From assembly GCA_016721185.1 (NCBI GenBank), contig JADKIP010000015.1, positions 412,501 through 476,500 on the forward strand: a DNA stretch of 64,000 nucleotides, given 5' to 3'. How positions within the stretch are numbered: position 1 is the first letter of the stretch; each line of letters starts with the position of its first letter. This stretch comes from Candidatus Dechloromonas phosphorivorans (lineage in GTDB: Bacteria; Pseudomonadota; Gammaproteobacteria; Burkholderiales; Rhodocyclaceae). The position numbers and the translations under genes were made by a program. Below the pieces are notes generated by a model. The model saw nothing but the letters and a program-made list of their open reading frames with translations. It made no database searches and was not told the DNA's origin. This document shows, one piece after another, positions 32,641 to 40,502 of the stretch.

Positions 32641-34581
32641 ATGTTCGCCAAGCCCGGCAAAATTTCGCGCAAAATTTTCTCTGTGCTGCTGGCCTTTTTC
32701 CTGATTGCAACTTCAGCCATCGGGATGACTTTGCTGATTTCGTGGCAACTGGAAGGCGTTGCCGCAGCGATTAACGATGCCGGCAGCCAGCGGATGCGCA
32801 CTTACCGCATCGGCCACCTGATGGCGCGCGGGCTGAGCGCTGAAACGCTGGATGTCACGAAAAACCAGGCGATCAGTGATGAATTGGTGCGTTTTGAGAC
32901 TGTGCTACGTAATCTGCAAATCGGTGATCCAGTGCGCCCGCTTTCCCCACCGCGTAATGGCGACGTGCAAAATCAACTAAGCGAAGTCCAGAACGCCTGG
33001 CAAGGAAGCGTGCGTCCGCTAGTGGGGGCTTATCTGGTCGGTAACGCGGTCGAGCGCGCCGCCGTGCTCGACCGCTTCGACAGTGAACTGGACTCGTTTG
33101 TCGGTCGGATTAATCAGCTGGTGCTCGTCATGGAGCGCAGCTATGCCGATGACACCAACGTCTTGCGTACGATGCAGGTCACGCTGGTTTTGCTGGCCAT
33201 CATCGGCACCATCGTGCTGATTCGTTTTTTCAGCCTTCTCGTCATCCGGCCCGTGGGTGTCCTGCATGACGGCATGCGGCGAATGATCAGCAATGACCTG
33301 GCCGTGCGCTTGCCCGAGGGGAGCGATGATGAACTGGGCGGGCTGGCGCAAGGCTTCAATCAGATGGCAGAGCACTTGCAGACCGCCTACAGCACCCTGG
33401 AGGAGCGGGTTGAGGCCGAAACGCGCAGCCTGGCGCAGCGCAACCACGAACTCAGCATTCTTTACGCCGTCACTTCTTTTCTCAGCGAACCACTCCAGCA
33501 AGAGGCGCTTTGCCAAGGCTTTATTGATCAAATCAAGTCCGCACTGGGGGCCGATGCCGGCGCTGTGCGGCTCTATCAGCCAGAAACCCAAAAACTCACA
33601 CTGGTCACGCATGATGGTCTGTCCGACGCTTTCCTGCTCCGTGAGCGCGAGTTGAATTGCGGCGAGTGCCTTTGTGGTGAGGTGATTCAAAGCGGTATGC
33701 CGGCGGTGTTCGATACGGTCAACCCGCCGGTGGGCATGAAATTAGGCAGCTGCATCCGTGAAGGTTTTGCCACGGCGACGGCTTTCAATATTCTGCATGG
33801 CAAGCGCCGGTTGGGGGTTTATAACCTTTATTTTCTCAAGACCCACCCGGTGTCGGCGCAGGAAAAAAGCCTGCTCGAAACCATCGGCCAGCATCTCGGC
33901 GTGGCGATTGAAAACCAGCGTCTGCGTTCCCGCGAGAAGGAACTGGCGGTTTTTGAAGAGCGCAATCTGCTCGCCCAGGAGCTGCATGATTCGATTGCCC
34001 AAGGCCTGGCTTTCCTCAATATCCAGGTCCAATTGCTGCAGGATTCGCTGCGTAACGGGCGTTCGGAAGAGGCCATGCAGACCGCGGCACAACTTCGTGA
34101 AGGCGTGCAGGAGAGCTACGACGATGTGCGCGAACTGCTGGTGCACTTCCGCACGCGTGTTCTGCAGTCCGATCTCGATACGGCGATTGCCAGCGCGCTT
34201 GATAAGTTCGAGGGCCAGACGGGCATTGCGACCGATCTTCAGCAGATTGGCGGCGGTACGCCGCTGGCGGCGAGCGATGAGACTCAGATCATGCACATCG
34301 TTCAGGAGTCACTTTCAAATATTCGCAAACATGCCCAGGCCAGCCGGGTCAATGTCACGGTCAGCCGGAATTTCGGGGCGATTGATATTGAGGTTCAGGA
34401 TGATGGCGTTGGTTTTGACCCGGTGAATGAACCCAATGTGCTTTCGGATCGGCATGTCGGCCTAAAAATCATGCGTGAGCGCGCCCACCGTGTGGGTGGA
34501 GAATGTCGGATAACATCAAAAATTGGCGAGGGAACACGCGTGAAACTCACCTTGCCCAAGGAAAGTAGAGAGGCTGTTTAA
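32641..34581 (+). CDS. narX: NarX-type nitrate/nitrite sensor histidine kinase
   Basis: A 646-residue membrane sensor. After a first membrane helix (IFSVLLAFFLIATSAIGMTL) comes the periplasmic type-IV-pili/NarX-like domain with the P-box region (AGSQRMRTYRIGHL) that binds nitrate in NarX. Then follow a second helix (~residues 175-200), a HAMP domain, a GAF-like domain with several Cys (NCGECLCGEVI), the HisKA_3 phospho-acceptor (ELHDSIAQGLAFLNIQVQLL, His in ELHDS) and an HATPase (DDGVGFD). ATG 32641 was chosen because a terminator lies just upstream. narL follows directly. Confidence 0.92.
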   Translation: MFAKPGKISRKIFSVLLAFFLIATSAIGMTLLISWQLEGVAAAINDAGSQRMRTYRIGHLMARGLSAETLDVTKNQAISDELVRFETVLRNLQIGDPVRPLSPPRNGDVQNQLSEVQNAWQGSVRPLVGAYLVGNAVERAAVLDRFDSELDSFVGRINQLVLVMERSYADDTNVLRTMQVTLVLLAIIGTIVLIRFFSLLVIRPVGVLHDGMRRMISNDLAVRLPEGSDDELGGLAQGFNQMAEHLQTAYSTLEERVEAETRSLAQRNHELSILYAVTSFLSEPLQQEALCQGFIDQIKSALGADAGAVRLYQPETQKLTLVTHDGLSDAFLLRERELNCGECLCGEVIQSGMPAVFDTVNPPVGMKLGSCIREGFATATAFNILHGKRRLGVYNLYFLKTHPVSAQEKSLLETIGQHLGVAIENQRLRSREKELAVFEERNLLAQELHDSIAQGLAFLNIQVQLLQDSLRNGRSEEAMQTAAQLREGVQESYDDVRELLVHFRTRVLQSDLDTAIASALDKFEGQTGIATDLQQIGGGTPLAASDETQIMHIVQESLSNIRKHAQASRVNVTVSRNFGAIDIEVQDDGVGFDPVNEPNVLSDRHVGLKIMRERAHRVGGECRITSKIGEGTRVKLTLPKESREAV

Positions 34582-35247
34582 ATGAGCGAAATAATCCGTG
34601 TGCTGCTGGTCGATGACCACACTCTTTTCCGTAGCGGCATCAAATCGTTGTTGCAACGAAACAGTGACTTTGAGGTGGTGGGCGAGGCCGGTGATGGCTT
34701 GGAAGGCATCAAGCGCGCCCGTTCCCTGAAGCCGGATGTGGCGCTGATCGATCTCCATATGCCAGGCGTTTCCGGACTGGAAGCAGTCAAGGCGATAACC
34801 GAAGAAATGCCCGATGTGCGCGTGCTGATGCTGACGGTGTCTGAAGATGCGCAGGATCTGATCGATGCCTTGCGGGCGGGGGCCAGTGGCTATCTGCTGA
34901 AAAATATCGAGACTGATACGCTGATCGATGCTATTCGTCGTGCCGCAAAGGGCGAGTCCATCGTGTCGCAGCAAATGACCGCCAAGTTGATCCAAGGCGT
35001 GCGCAGGCAGGCGTCAGGCGACCCGGCGGTACTGGACCGCGACAAATTTTCGCCGCGTGAGCGGGACATCATGTCTTCCCTTGCGCTCGGTGAGAGCAAC
35101 AAGGAAATCGCCCGAAAACTCGATTTGGCCGAGAGTACGGTGAAAATTCACGTTCAGAATATATTTAAAAAGCTGAATATGAGCAGCCGCGTGCAAGTCG
35201 CGCTTTATGCCGTTGAACACGGCTTCGGACAACCACGGAACGGCTAA
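34582..35247 (+). CDS. narL: NarL-type response regulator
   Basis: A 221-residue protein: receiver domain (residues 5-120; acceptor Asp in VALIDLHMPG; conserved Lys in GYLLKNI) and a LuxR/NarL helix-turn-helix output domain (FSPRERDIMSSLALGESNKE onward). Its ATG begins the base after the narX stop. It would report nitrate or nitrite via NarX. Whether it controls the assimilatory genes here or respiratory genes elsewhere cannot be told; I saw no clear NarL heptamer pairs upstream of nasA or nirB. Confidence 0.93.
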   Translation: MSEIIRVLLVDDHTLFRSGIKSLLQRNSDFEVVGEAGDGLEGIKRARSLKPDVALIDLHMPGVSGLEAVKAITEEMPDVRVLMLTVSEDAQDLIDALRAGASGYLLKNIETDTLIDAIRRAAKGESIVSQQMTAKLIQGVRRQASGDPAVLDRDKFSPRERDIMSSLALGESNKEIARKLDLAESTVKIHVQNIFKKLNMSSRVQVALYAVEHGFGQPRNG

Positions 35248-35340
35248 TTTCCCGCACTGGTGAGGCGCCCACGGACTTACAACCGAGGCGACGGAGCGTT
35301 GCGGTCAACGCTGAATTTTGCCGGTTTTTGTGAAAGGCAT

Positions 35341-35359
35341 CCCGGCCGTAAAGGCCGGG
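35341..35359 (+). terminator. Terminator-like hairpin after narXL
   Basis: CCCGGCC (35341-35347), loop GTAAA, GGCCGGG (35353-35359). The following TAATATT is only weakly T-rich. A core copy of the dispersed motif (TGCGGTCAAC, 35300-35309) lies just before it. Confidence 0.5.
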
Positions 35360-35381
35360 TAATATTCAGGCCGTGGAAACT

Positions 35382-35666
35382 TCAGGGGCGCCCGGAAAAT
35401 GAATGCGTCGGTATCGGGTGGGTGCGCTGCAGGTGCTGATAAGTCTTGGCCAATTCCTCAGCGTGCTGGTAACGACCCGCTTGAAGTGCCTGTTCCATAT
35501 TTTCAATAATCATGGTGTGAAGGCGGCAAACGCCGTCTGGTGAGCAAAGCAAATCCTCACTTAATTCAGCAGCCAGCATCGTCGGGATATGTTCATGTTC
35601 CGCGATTGCCTCGATTTCGCCACTATCGAGATCGCAATAATCAATAACATCTTGCATAGAAAGCAT
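35382..35666 (-). CDS. Conserved hypothetical protein, acidic, 94 residues
   Basis: Read from ATG 35666 (MLSMQDVIDYCDLDSGEIEA), preceded by AGGAGG at a good distance on the minus strand, so translation is credible. The protein is helical and acidic, with a His/Glu-rich turn (EIEAIAEHEHIPTMLAAELS) and two Cys in LLCSPDGVCRL. I do not recognise a named family. It is convergent with narXL and not obviously linked to its neighbours. Confidence 0.7.
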   Translation of the reverse strand: MLSMQDVIDYCDLDSGEIEAIAEHEHIPTMLAAELSEDLLCSPDGVCRLHTMIIENMEQALQAGRYQHAEELAKTYQHLQRTHPIPTHSFSGRP

Positions 35667-35815
35667 GGAGTTCCTCCTAAGATCGGAAAACAATAATTCA
35701 GGTGGGTAGGCCCTGTCGTTTATTGTTGTTCTGTCCGCCTTGTCGTATTTGTAGGTGGAGGATCACTACTCTTTATAGCCAGTTTTGCCGGTAATTCAAG
35801 GCGGCCCTGGCTGGC

Positions 35816-36598
35816 CTAGAAGCGCAAATGGCCATCCGGCAATGGGTGCATCAGTTGTAAGCGACTGATTGTGGGCAATAAATCGAGGCCGTGATCTTTT
35901 TTCAGCTTGACGGCCCGCTCCCGCATTTCTTCGAGTGACAGATCGACCGGCTCACCGCCAGTGGCGAAGGCAATGGTGTTGCCACTGTCACAAGACGGAA
36001 AAACAGCAGCCCGATTGTCAAACGCTGATTTGATGCGCTCGACACTGCCCTGAAACCCCTTGTTGTGGCCCAGCAGGTTGGCCCCGAACAGGCCTCGGTC
36101 ACTCAAGCGGGCGCGGCACGCCTGATAAAAAGGCACCGTATCCAGCGCGCCCGCTCTCGCATCCGCATCAAAGCCGTCGGCCAGTAGCAGATCGAACTGT
36201 CGGTCGCCACTGAGCATGTAGTCGGCACCGCAGCCGATCACCACATCGAGACGCCGCGGATCGTCCGGTAGTTTGAAATACTGGCGGGCGATGAATTCAA
36301 TCTGTGGATTGATCTCGATAATCGTAATGCGGCAGTCGGGGAGATTGCGGTAAATAAACTTGGCCAGCGAGCCTGCACCCAGGCCAACCAGCAACGCGCT
36401 ACGCGGCCAGAGATTTGTCGGGCGAAGCAGCAGCCCGGCCATCATCTCGCGGGTATAAGACAACTCCAGCGCCCACGGACGGGCAATGCGCATGGCGCCC
36501 TGCACCCAGTCGGAGCCGAAATGCAGGTAGCGCACGCCGGCTTCTTCGCTGATGTCGACAGAATGCTTGGGAAAGTTTTTTGAAGGTTTGGTTGGCAT
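35816..36598 (-). CDS. Spermidine-synthase-like methyltransferase-fold protein
   Basis: 260 residues from ATG 36598 (MPTKPSKNFPKHSVDISEEA). A Rossmann core carries the glycine motif ALLVGLGAGSLAKFI (~residue 85) and the acidic residue in ITIIEINPQIE, as in the SpeE family. Catalytic signature residues of true spermidine synthase are only partly present (LLLADGFDADA), so the substrate is uncertain. A longer reading from 36721 would run through the duplicated tRNA-Arg end and was rejected. Confidence 0.75.
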   Translation of the reverse strand: MPTKPSKNFPKHSVDISEEAGVRYLHFGSDWVQGAMRIARPWALELSYTREMMAGLLLRPTNLWPRSALLVGLGAGSLAKFIYRNLPDCRITIIEINPQIEFIARQYFKLPDDPRRLDVVIGCGADYMLSGDRQFDLLLADGFDADARAGALDTVPFYQACRARLSDRGLFGANLLGHNKGFQGSVERIKSAFDNRAAVFPSCDSGNTIAFATGGEPVDLSLEEMRERAVKLKKDHGLDLLPTISRLQLMHPLPDGHLRF

Positions 36599-36606
36599 GT
36601 TTTTCG

Positions 36607-36630
36607 GGGTGCCCCCAGGTGGAATCGAAC
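36607..36630 (-). repeat. Attachment-site-like duplication of the tRNA-Arg 3' end (distal copy)
   Basis: 24 bp identical to 38219-38242, the T-arm and acceptor end of the tRNA-Arg gene. Duplication of a tRNA 3' end is the normal result of site-specific integration, so the 1.6 kb between the copies is an integrated element or its remnant. Confidence 0.8.
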
Positions 36631-37035
36631 TAGAGGCGTTATGGCCATTTAGATGTGGGTTTTTAGACTTACTGTTTTTGTGGATACCAACAAAAGTACC
36701 AACACAAAAAAATGCTGTCAAAGTTTGGTTGCATTATTGACCACATCAAGGATCGATTTGCAGACTGAAAAGGTACAGATTGGCACGTGCCGATTTTACG
36801 TGATCTCAAAATGGTTCATTTTTTTAAGAGGAGACACGCTGTAAGCCGCCTAGACGTATCGGAAGGTCCTGCGGAGGCATTCCAACGAAGCAATTTGAGT
36901 GGACCATTAGTCACTCGGGCTAGCGCGGAGAAGGAAAAGGCAAAGTGATGCGCTGCTACACCCAGCGCCTGGAACTCGAAATCAAGGCCACCGAGATCCC
37001 GGACTAGTCAAATACACACCAATACACACAAACCA

Positions 37036-37070
37036 TTGACTATCTAAAAATCGTGTGTAAAATTACACAC
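37036..37070 (+). promoter_or_regulatory. hicA promoter with overlapping operator
   Basis: TTGACT (37036-37041) and TAAAAT (37058-37063), 16 bp apart. The palindrome GTGTGTAA-aa-TTACACAC (37053-37070) covers the -10 box: a likely HicB operator for autoregulation. ACACACC/ACACACA repeats lie just upstream. Confidence 0.75.
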
Positions 37071-37092
37071 AAGCATTCCGGAAAGGGCGATC

Positions 37093-37275
37093 ATGGATTC
37101 ACAGAAGCTGATCCGGATGCTGGAAGTCGATGGCTGGAGACAGGCGCGTGTTGTAGGTAGTCACCATCACTTCAAACACCCAACAAAGCGGGGCCTTGTA
37201 ACGGTGCCACACCCGAAGAAGGACTTGCCCGTTGGAACAGTGAACAGCATCCTGAAACAAGCCGGACTCAAATGA
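37093..37275 (+). CDS. hicA: HicA mRNA-interferase toxin
   Basis: 60 residues, the usual HicA size, with a dsRBD-like fold: KLIRMLEVDGWRQARVVGSH, the catalytic His in GSHHHFKHP, and VPHPKKDLPVGTVNSILKQA. SD AAAGGGCG lies 10 bp upstream. It is the first gene of a hicAB module in the tRNA-Arg-associated island. Its stop codon lies in a terminator hairpin that separates it from hicB, which is unusual. Confidence 0.92.
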   Translation: MDSQKLIRMLEVDGWRQARVVGSHHHFKHPTKRGLVTVPHPKKDLPVGTVNSILKQAGLK

Positions 37276-37287
37276 GTCCGGTTTTTT
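37262..37287 (+). terminator. Intrinsic terminator overlapping the hicA stop codon
   Basis: CCGGACTC (37262-37269), loop AAAT, GAGTCCGG (37274-37281), then TTTTTT. The hicA TGA (37273-37275) is in the loop/stem. Transcripts from the hicA promoter should mostly end here, before hicB. Confidence 0.88.
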
Positions 37288-37310
37288 CGGCCATGTGATA
37301 TGCATTAGCA

Positions 37311-37775
37311 ATGAAATATGCTTTTCGGGTATCGGTAGTTTTTTTAACTTTTATTTTTGATGTTTTTACGGGGAGTGCGGAATTTCCCATCGCAATCCAT
37401 AAGGATGATGGGAGCGTCTATGGGGTGATCGTCCCGGATGTTCCGGGGTGCCACTCATGGGGCGATTCCATCAATGAAGCCATTCGCAACGCGAAAGATG
37501 CAATTTATAGCCATATCGAGACCCTGCTTGAATTAGGTGAACCAGCAGACTTCTCGGCATCAACCATCGATGATCTAACCGGCAAGGAAGAATTCATTGG
37601 GGCAATCTGGGCTTTAGTCGATGTCGATTTTTCAGAACTCGACCCAAAGCCGGAGCGTGTCAACGTAAGCCTTCCACGGTTTGTTCTTAGGCGAATTGAT
37701 GAATATACGAAAGCTCACCACGAAACCAGAAGCGGTTTTTTGGCACGAGCGGCAATGCATGCACTAGCTAGTTAG
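37311..37775 (+). CDS. hicB: HicB antitoxin (start codon uncertain)
   Basis: The HicB core starts at EFPIAIHKDDGSVYGVIVPD (from ~37381) and continues through GCHSWGDSINEAIRNAKDAI to a C-terminal DNA-binding domain (VNVSLPRFVLRRIDEYTKAH). The only in-frame ATG (37311) would add ~23 odd hydrophobic residues (VVFLTFIFDVF) and lies in an AT-rich stretch that looks like promoter DNA. GGGGAG (37371-37376) is a good ribosome-binding site for a start at the core, but the codon there is GCG. Either the start was mutated, a base is missing, or the extended form is used. Confidence 0.82.
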   Translation: MKYAFRVSVVFLTFIFDVFTGSAEFPIAIHKDDGSVYGVIVPDVPGCHSWGDSINEAIRNAKDAIYSHIETLLELGEPADFSASTIDDLTGKEEFIGAIWALVDVDFSELDPKPERVNVSLPRFVLRRIDEYTKAHHETRSGFLARAAMHALAS

Positions 37776-37795
37776 CAGGGGCAAATGAGAGAACC

Positions 37796-37821
37796 AGCCC
37801 GCCACTCGGCGGGCTTTTTTT
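37796..37821 (+). terminator. Terminator after hicB
   Basis: AGCCCGCC (37796-37803), loop ACTC, GGCGGGCT (37808-37815), followed by a run of T to 37821. Confidence 0.9.
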
Positions 37822-37864
37822 GTCTACAGAAACCCTGAACAACTCTGTGGATAACCCGCAAAAA

Positions 37865-37902
37865 AGCCCGGCCATCAAGACGATGCCGGGCTGCTTTGTT
37901 TT
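37865..37902 (+). terminator. Second terminator-like hairpin
   Basis: AGCCCGGC (37865-37872) and GCCGGGCT (37885-37892) with a 12-nt loop, then GCTTTGTTTTT. No gene lies between it and the hicB terminator. It may belong to a lost gene, or act on minus-strand transcripts of the gene at 37965. Confidence 0.6.
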
Positions 37903-37917
37903 TGGGCTAAATCTGGC

Positions 37918-37930
37918 GTTGACCGCAGCA
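37918..37930 (-). repeat. Dispersed 13-mer (exact, reverse orientation)
   Basis: GTTGACCGCAGCA on the plus strand, the complement of TGCTGCGGTCAAC. Intergenic, after two terminators. Confidence 0.85.
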
Positions 37931-37964
37931 ATCGGCCATCACGCTTCTTATCGTCGTTGCTTTC

Positions 37965-38171
37965 TCAAGTCTCTGATCGCGCCTGGCGCTTCATGCTCCA
38001 TGTGTCGATGGTTGTTGCGAGCGGAACTGTCTGGCGCATGAACTCAAGAAGGTCTGGCAAGTCTGGAATTGCCACCGTCTCTATCACGTCACCGACATCA
38101 AGGTTGGCGAGGTATTTGTATTCCGAACCCGGGAGGCCTTCTGTGAACCTTTCACGGGTATAAACCCGCAC
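37965..38171 (-). CDS. Hypothetical protein, possibly truncated at the island junction
   Basis: 68 residues from GTG 38171 (RVYTRERFTEGLPGSEYKYL ... DLPDLLEFMRQTVPLA). The frame stays open upstream (GNDDGGDFA) but reaches a stop close to the tRNA-derived repeat, with no ATG, so the 5' end may have been lost at integration. I do not recognise the family. The regular amphipathic pattern and absence of odd codons suggest real coding ancestry. Confidence 0.45.
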   Translation of the reverse strand: MRVYTRERFTEGLPGSEYKYLANLDVGDVIETVAIPDLPDLLEFMRQTVPLATTIDTWSMKRQARSET

Positions 38172-38218
38172 AGCGAAGTCGCCCCCATCATCGTTACCAA
38201 CGCTTATGGACTACTTCC

Positions 38219-38242
38219 GGGTGCCCCCAGGTGGAATCGAAC
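38219..38242 (-). repeat. Attachment-site-like repeat at the tRNA-Arg 3' end (proximal copy)
   Basis: Identical to 36607-36630. It forms the functional 3' end of the tRNA-Arg gene. Confidence 0.8.
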
Positions 38243-38293
38243 CACCAATTCGCCCTTAGGAGGGGCGTGTTATATCCATTTAACTATGGAGGC
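38222..38293 (-). tRNA. tRNA-Arg, anticodon CCT
   Basis: On the minus strand: acceptor GCCTCCA pairs with TGGGGGC; anticodon arm CGCCC-CTCCTAA-GGGCG gives anticodon CCT; T-arm GGTGG-TTCGATT-CCACC; discriminator A, followed by CC (CCC rather than a full CCA). It serves as the integration site for the 1.6-kb remnant island that abuts its 3' end. Confidence 0.93.
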
Positions 38294-38386
38294 AAAACCT
38301 TGCTGCTGGCAGGCGCGCATTGTACCGGTGCAGCGTCGGCTTGTGATAGATTCAATAACACTAATATAAAGCGGAGGAGGGGAATC

Positions 38387-40429
38387 ATGTTTTCTAGTTT
38401 GCAACGTCGCCCAATTGCCCAACAGCTTATTTTGGCGACCATTGCCGCCCTGGTGCTGGTGTTCACGGTGATGACCATCATCGTTCAGCGCAAGGCGGAT
38501 AGCGCGGCTATTGCCGTTGCCGAGTCGAATCTTGAGCACGAGGCCAAGTTGATGGCGGGCACGCTTGATTCGTTATTCGAGGCGGTCAAGATCCGGGGCG
38601 AAACCCAGTCCCGGTTTTTCATTAAATATATTGGTAGCACTCCCGAGTTGGGCCAGGGAATGGCCAAAGCGGGCGAGGTGGATTTGCCGGTGGTCAAACT
38701 CGGCAATGAGATTCTTAACGGTAATGAGCGGGTTTTAGCCGCATTTAAGGCGTTGACCGGAGAAGAGGCGGCTTTCCTGTTCATCAAGGAGGGCAAGGTT
38801 TATCGTCTTGCCACCTTGTTGAAGGATAAGGATGGCAAGCCGATGCATGGTGTGCCAATTGCTGACGCTGACCCCGTGGCGAAGGCGTTGCTGGCCGGGC
38901 AGGATTATCAGGGCTTGGCAATTCGTGGCGGCAAATATAATTTCAGTACCGTCAAACTGCTCAAGGATGGTGATGGCAAGCCCTGGGGGGCGTATTCCAT
39001 ACGAATTTCACTGGACGGCGAGTTAAAACGAATTCGCGATCAGTTTGGCGGATTGGTCGCAGGAAAGACCGGTTACGTCTATATCGTTCGCCCGACTGAC
39101 GAAAAAACAATCGGTGAGTTTGTTTTGCATCCCAAATTTCAGGAAAAAAATATTGTCGAAGTGGATTTGCCGGCAGCCGCGAAGGCCTCCGTCACGGAGG
39201 TGGTAACGCGTAAAGGCGGCATGTTCCGCTACTCAATGGCCGATCAAAGTGGTGTTGAACGCGAAAAAATTATTTTTGCAGCAACTTCGCCCGCCTGGGG
39301 TTGGACTGTGGCTACCGGTAGCTGGCTCGATGAGTATCTTGAAGAAAGCCGTGCGCTACGCAACCTGATGATTTTGATCAGTATTGCGGCGGCTTTAATC
39401 CTGTCTGTGCTGATTTACCTGTTGGTGAACTCGCGACTCGGCGGTCTTCGCCTGCTGGTGCAGGAGGTGTCAAAAGTCAGCGCGGGTGATTTGCGGGCAG
39501 CGGTGCGTGATGCCGATCCGGCGAGCCGTAATGAGGTGCATGCCATTGCCCATGCGTTTAACCAGATGGCCGAGGGAATGCGCAATCTGGTCAAAGGCGT
39601 TGCCAGCACATCGGCCCAGGTGGGTGTGGCGGCGAACGAATTGCAGGATGCGGCGCGCTCGGCGATGGATGGCTCTGCTCAAGCCTCACAGTCAGCCTCA
39701 GGCATCGCGGCCTCGGTGGAAGAGTTGTCGGTGAGTATTTCCCATGTGGCCGACAACGCCAACCATGCGGCTCATATTTCGGAGGATGCCAAAGCGGTGA
39801 CCGGGAGCGGGCGTGAGGTGGTGCAACGGACGATGAATGAACTGGAGCGGGTGGCCAATGACATCAAGGAGTCGGCGGTGCTGATCCAGTCTCTTGGCGA
39901 GCGCTCCAAGCAGATTTCCAGCGTTGTCGGGGTTATTCGGGAAATTGCCGAGCAAACCAATTTGCTCGCACTTAACGCGGCAATCGAAGCCGCCCGGGCC
40001 GGTGAGCAAGGCCGCGGCTTTGCTGTGGTTGCCGATGAGGTACGCAAGCTGGCTGAACGTACCGCCATGTCGACCCAGGAGATTTCGACGACGGTGAGTG
40101 CCATTTTGCAAGAGACCAGCGGCGCCGTGCAGCGGATGCAGACAGTGAGCGCCAACATGAGCGACAGTGTCGGGCTGGCGCGCGAAGCCGGTGATTCTTT
40201 ACGGACGATTGACCAGCGAGCCCAGGAAACCGTTGAAGTGGTGCACGGTATCGCCGACAGCACCCGCGAGCAGAGTGCTGCCAGCCAGGAAATCGCCCGC
40301 TTGGTCGAAAACATTGCCCAAGCGGCAGAAGGCAGCAGTAACCGGTCGGTGCAAAATACCGAGCGGGCGCAAAATCTGCAGCGTCTTGCCGCTGAATTGC
40401 AGTCGCAACTTTCGCGCTTTACCACCTGA
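38387..40429 (+). CDS. Methyl-accepting chemotaxis protein with Cache-type sensor domain
   Basis: 680 residues from ATG 38387, preceded by GGAGGAGGGG. Membrane helix 1 (LILATIAALVLVFTVMTIIV, residues ~15-34) and helix 2 (~325-350, LMILISIAAALILSVLIYLL) bracket a ~285-residue periplasmic Cache domain (GKVYRLATLLKDKDGKPMHG; the GKTGYVYIV strand). A HAMP domain follows, then the signalling hairpin with NLLALNAAIEAARAGEQGRG at the tip. The ligand is unknown. It ends at a strong terminator. Confidence 0.94.
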   Translation: MFSSLQRRPIAQQLILATIAALVLVFTVMTIIVQRKADSAAIAVAESNLEHEAKLMAGTLDSLFEAVKIRGETQSRFFIKYIGSTPELGQGMAKAGEVDLPVVKLGNEILNGNERVLAAFKALTGEEAAFLFIKEGKVYRLATLLKDKDGKPMHGVPIADADPVAKALLAGQDYQGLAIRGGKYNFSTVKLLKDGDGKPWGAYSIRISLDGELKRIRDQFGGLVAGKTGYVYIVRPTDEKTIGEFVLHPKFQEKNIVEVDLPAAAKASVTEVVTRKGGMFRYSMADQSGVEREKIIFAATSPAWGWTVATGSWLDEYLEESRALRNLMILISIAAALILSVLIYLLVNSRLGGLRLLVQEVSKVSAGDLRAAVRDADPASRNEVHAIAHAFNQMAEGMRNLVKGVASTSAQVGVAANELQDAARSAMDGSAQASQSASGIAASVEELSVSISHVADNANHAAHISEDAKAVTGSGREVVQRTMNELERVANDIKESAVLIQSLGERSKQISSVVGVIREIAEQTNLLALNAAIEAARAGEQGRGFAVVADEVRKLAERTAMSTQEISTTVSAILQETSGAVQRMQTVSANMSDSVGLAREAGDSLRTIDQRAQETVEVVHGIADSTREQSAASQEIARLVENIAQAAEGSSNRSVQNTERAQNLQRLAAELQSQLSRFTT

Positions 40430-40466
40430 TTTGACGACGAGCGGCTAAAATCCCCTCCTTCCCAAC

Positions 40467-40492
40467 GCGGCGCCTTACGGGGCGCCGCTTTT
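40467..40492 (+). terminator. Terminator after the chemoreceptor gene
   Basis: GCGGCGCC (40467-40474), loop TTACGG, GGCGCCGC (40481-40488), TTTT. It ends 10 bp before the ABC-F start codon. Confidence 0.82.
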
Positions 40493-40502
40493 ATTGCGAC
40501 CC

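Larger units (their letters stand above)
36599..37092 (+). other. Left part of the remnant island: att repeat, no intact gene
   Basis: After the 24-bp tRNA-derived repeat the DNA becomes AT-richer, with T- and A-runs. No gene can be supported. A 19-codon tail (MRCYTQRLELEIKATEIPD, 36948-37007) looks like the end of a lost gene. No integrase is recognisable. The hicA promoter occupies the right end. Confidence 0.6.

Noticed and set aside
36599..36721. N-terminal extension of the spermidine-synthase-like protein, or a separate gene, over the tRNA-derived repeat
   Set aside because: The stretch is the duplicated tRNA-Arg end plus AT-rich island DNA; homologues should begin near MPTKPSK.
37840..37902. 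Possible small RNA gene between the two terminators after hicB
   Set aside because: Only 40-odd bases lie between the hairpins and no promoter could be seen.
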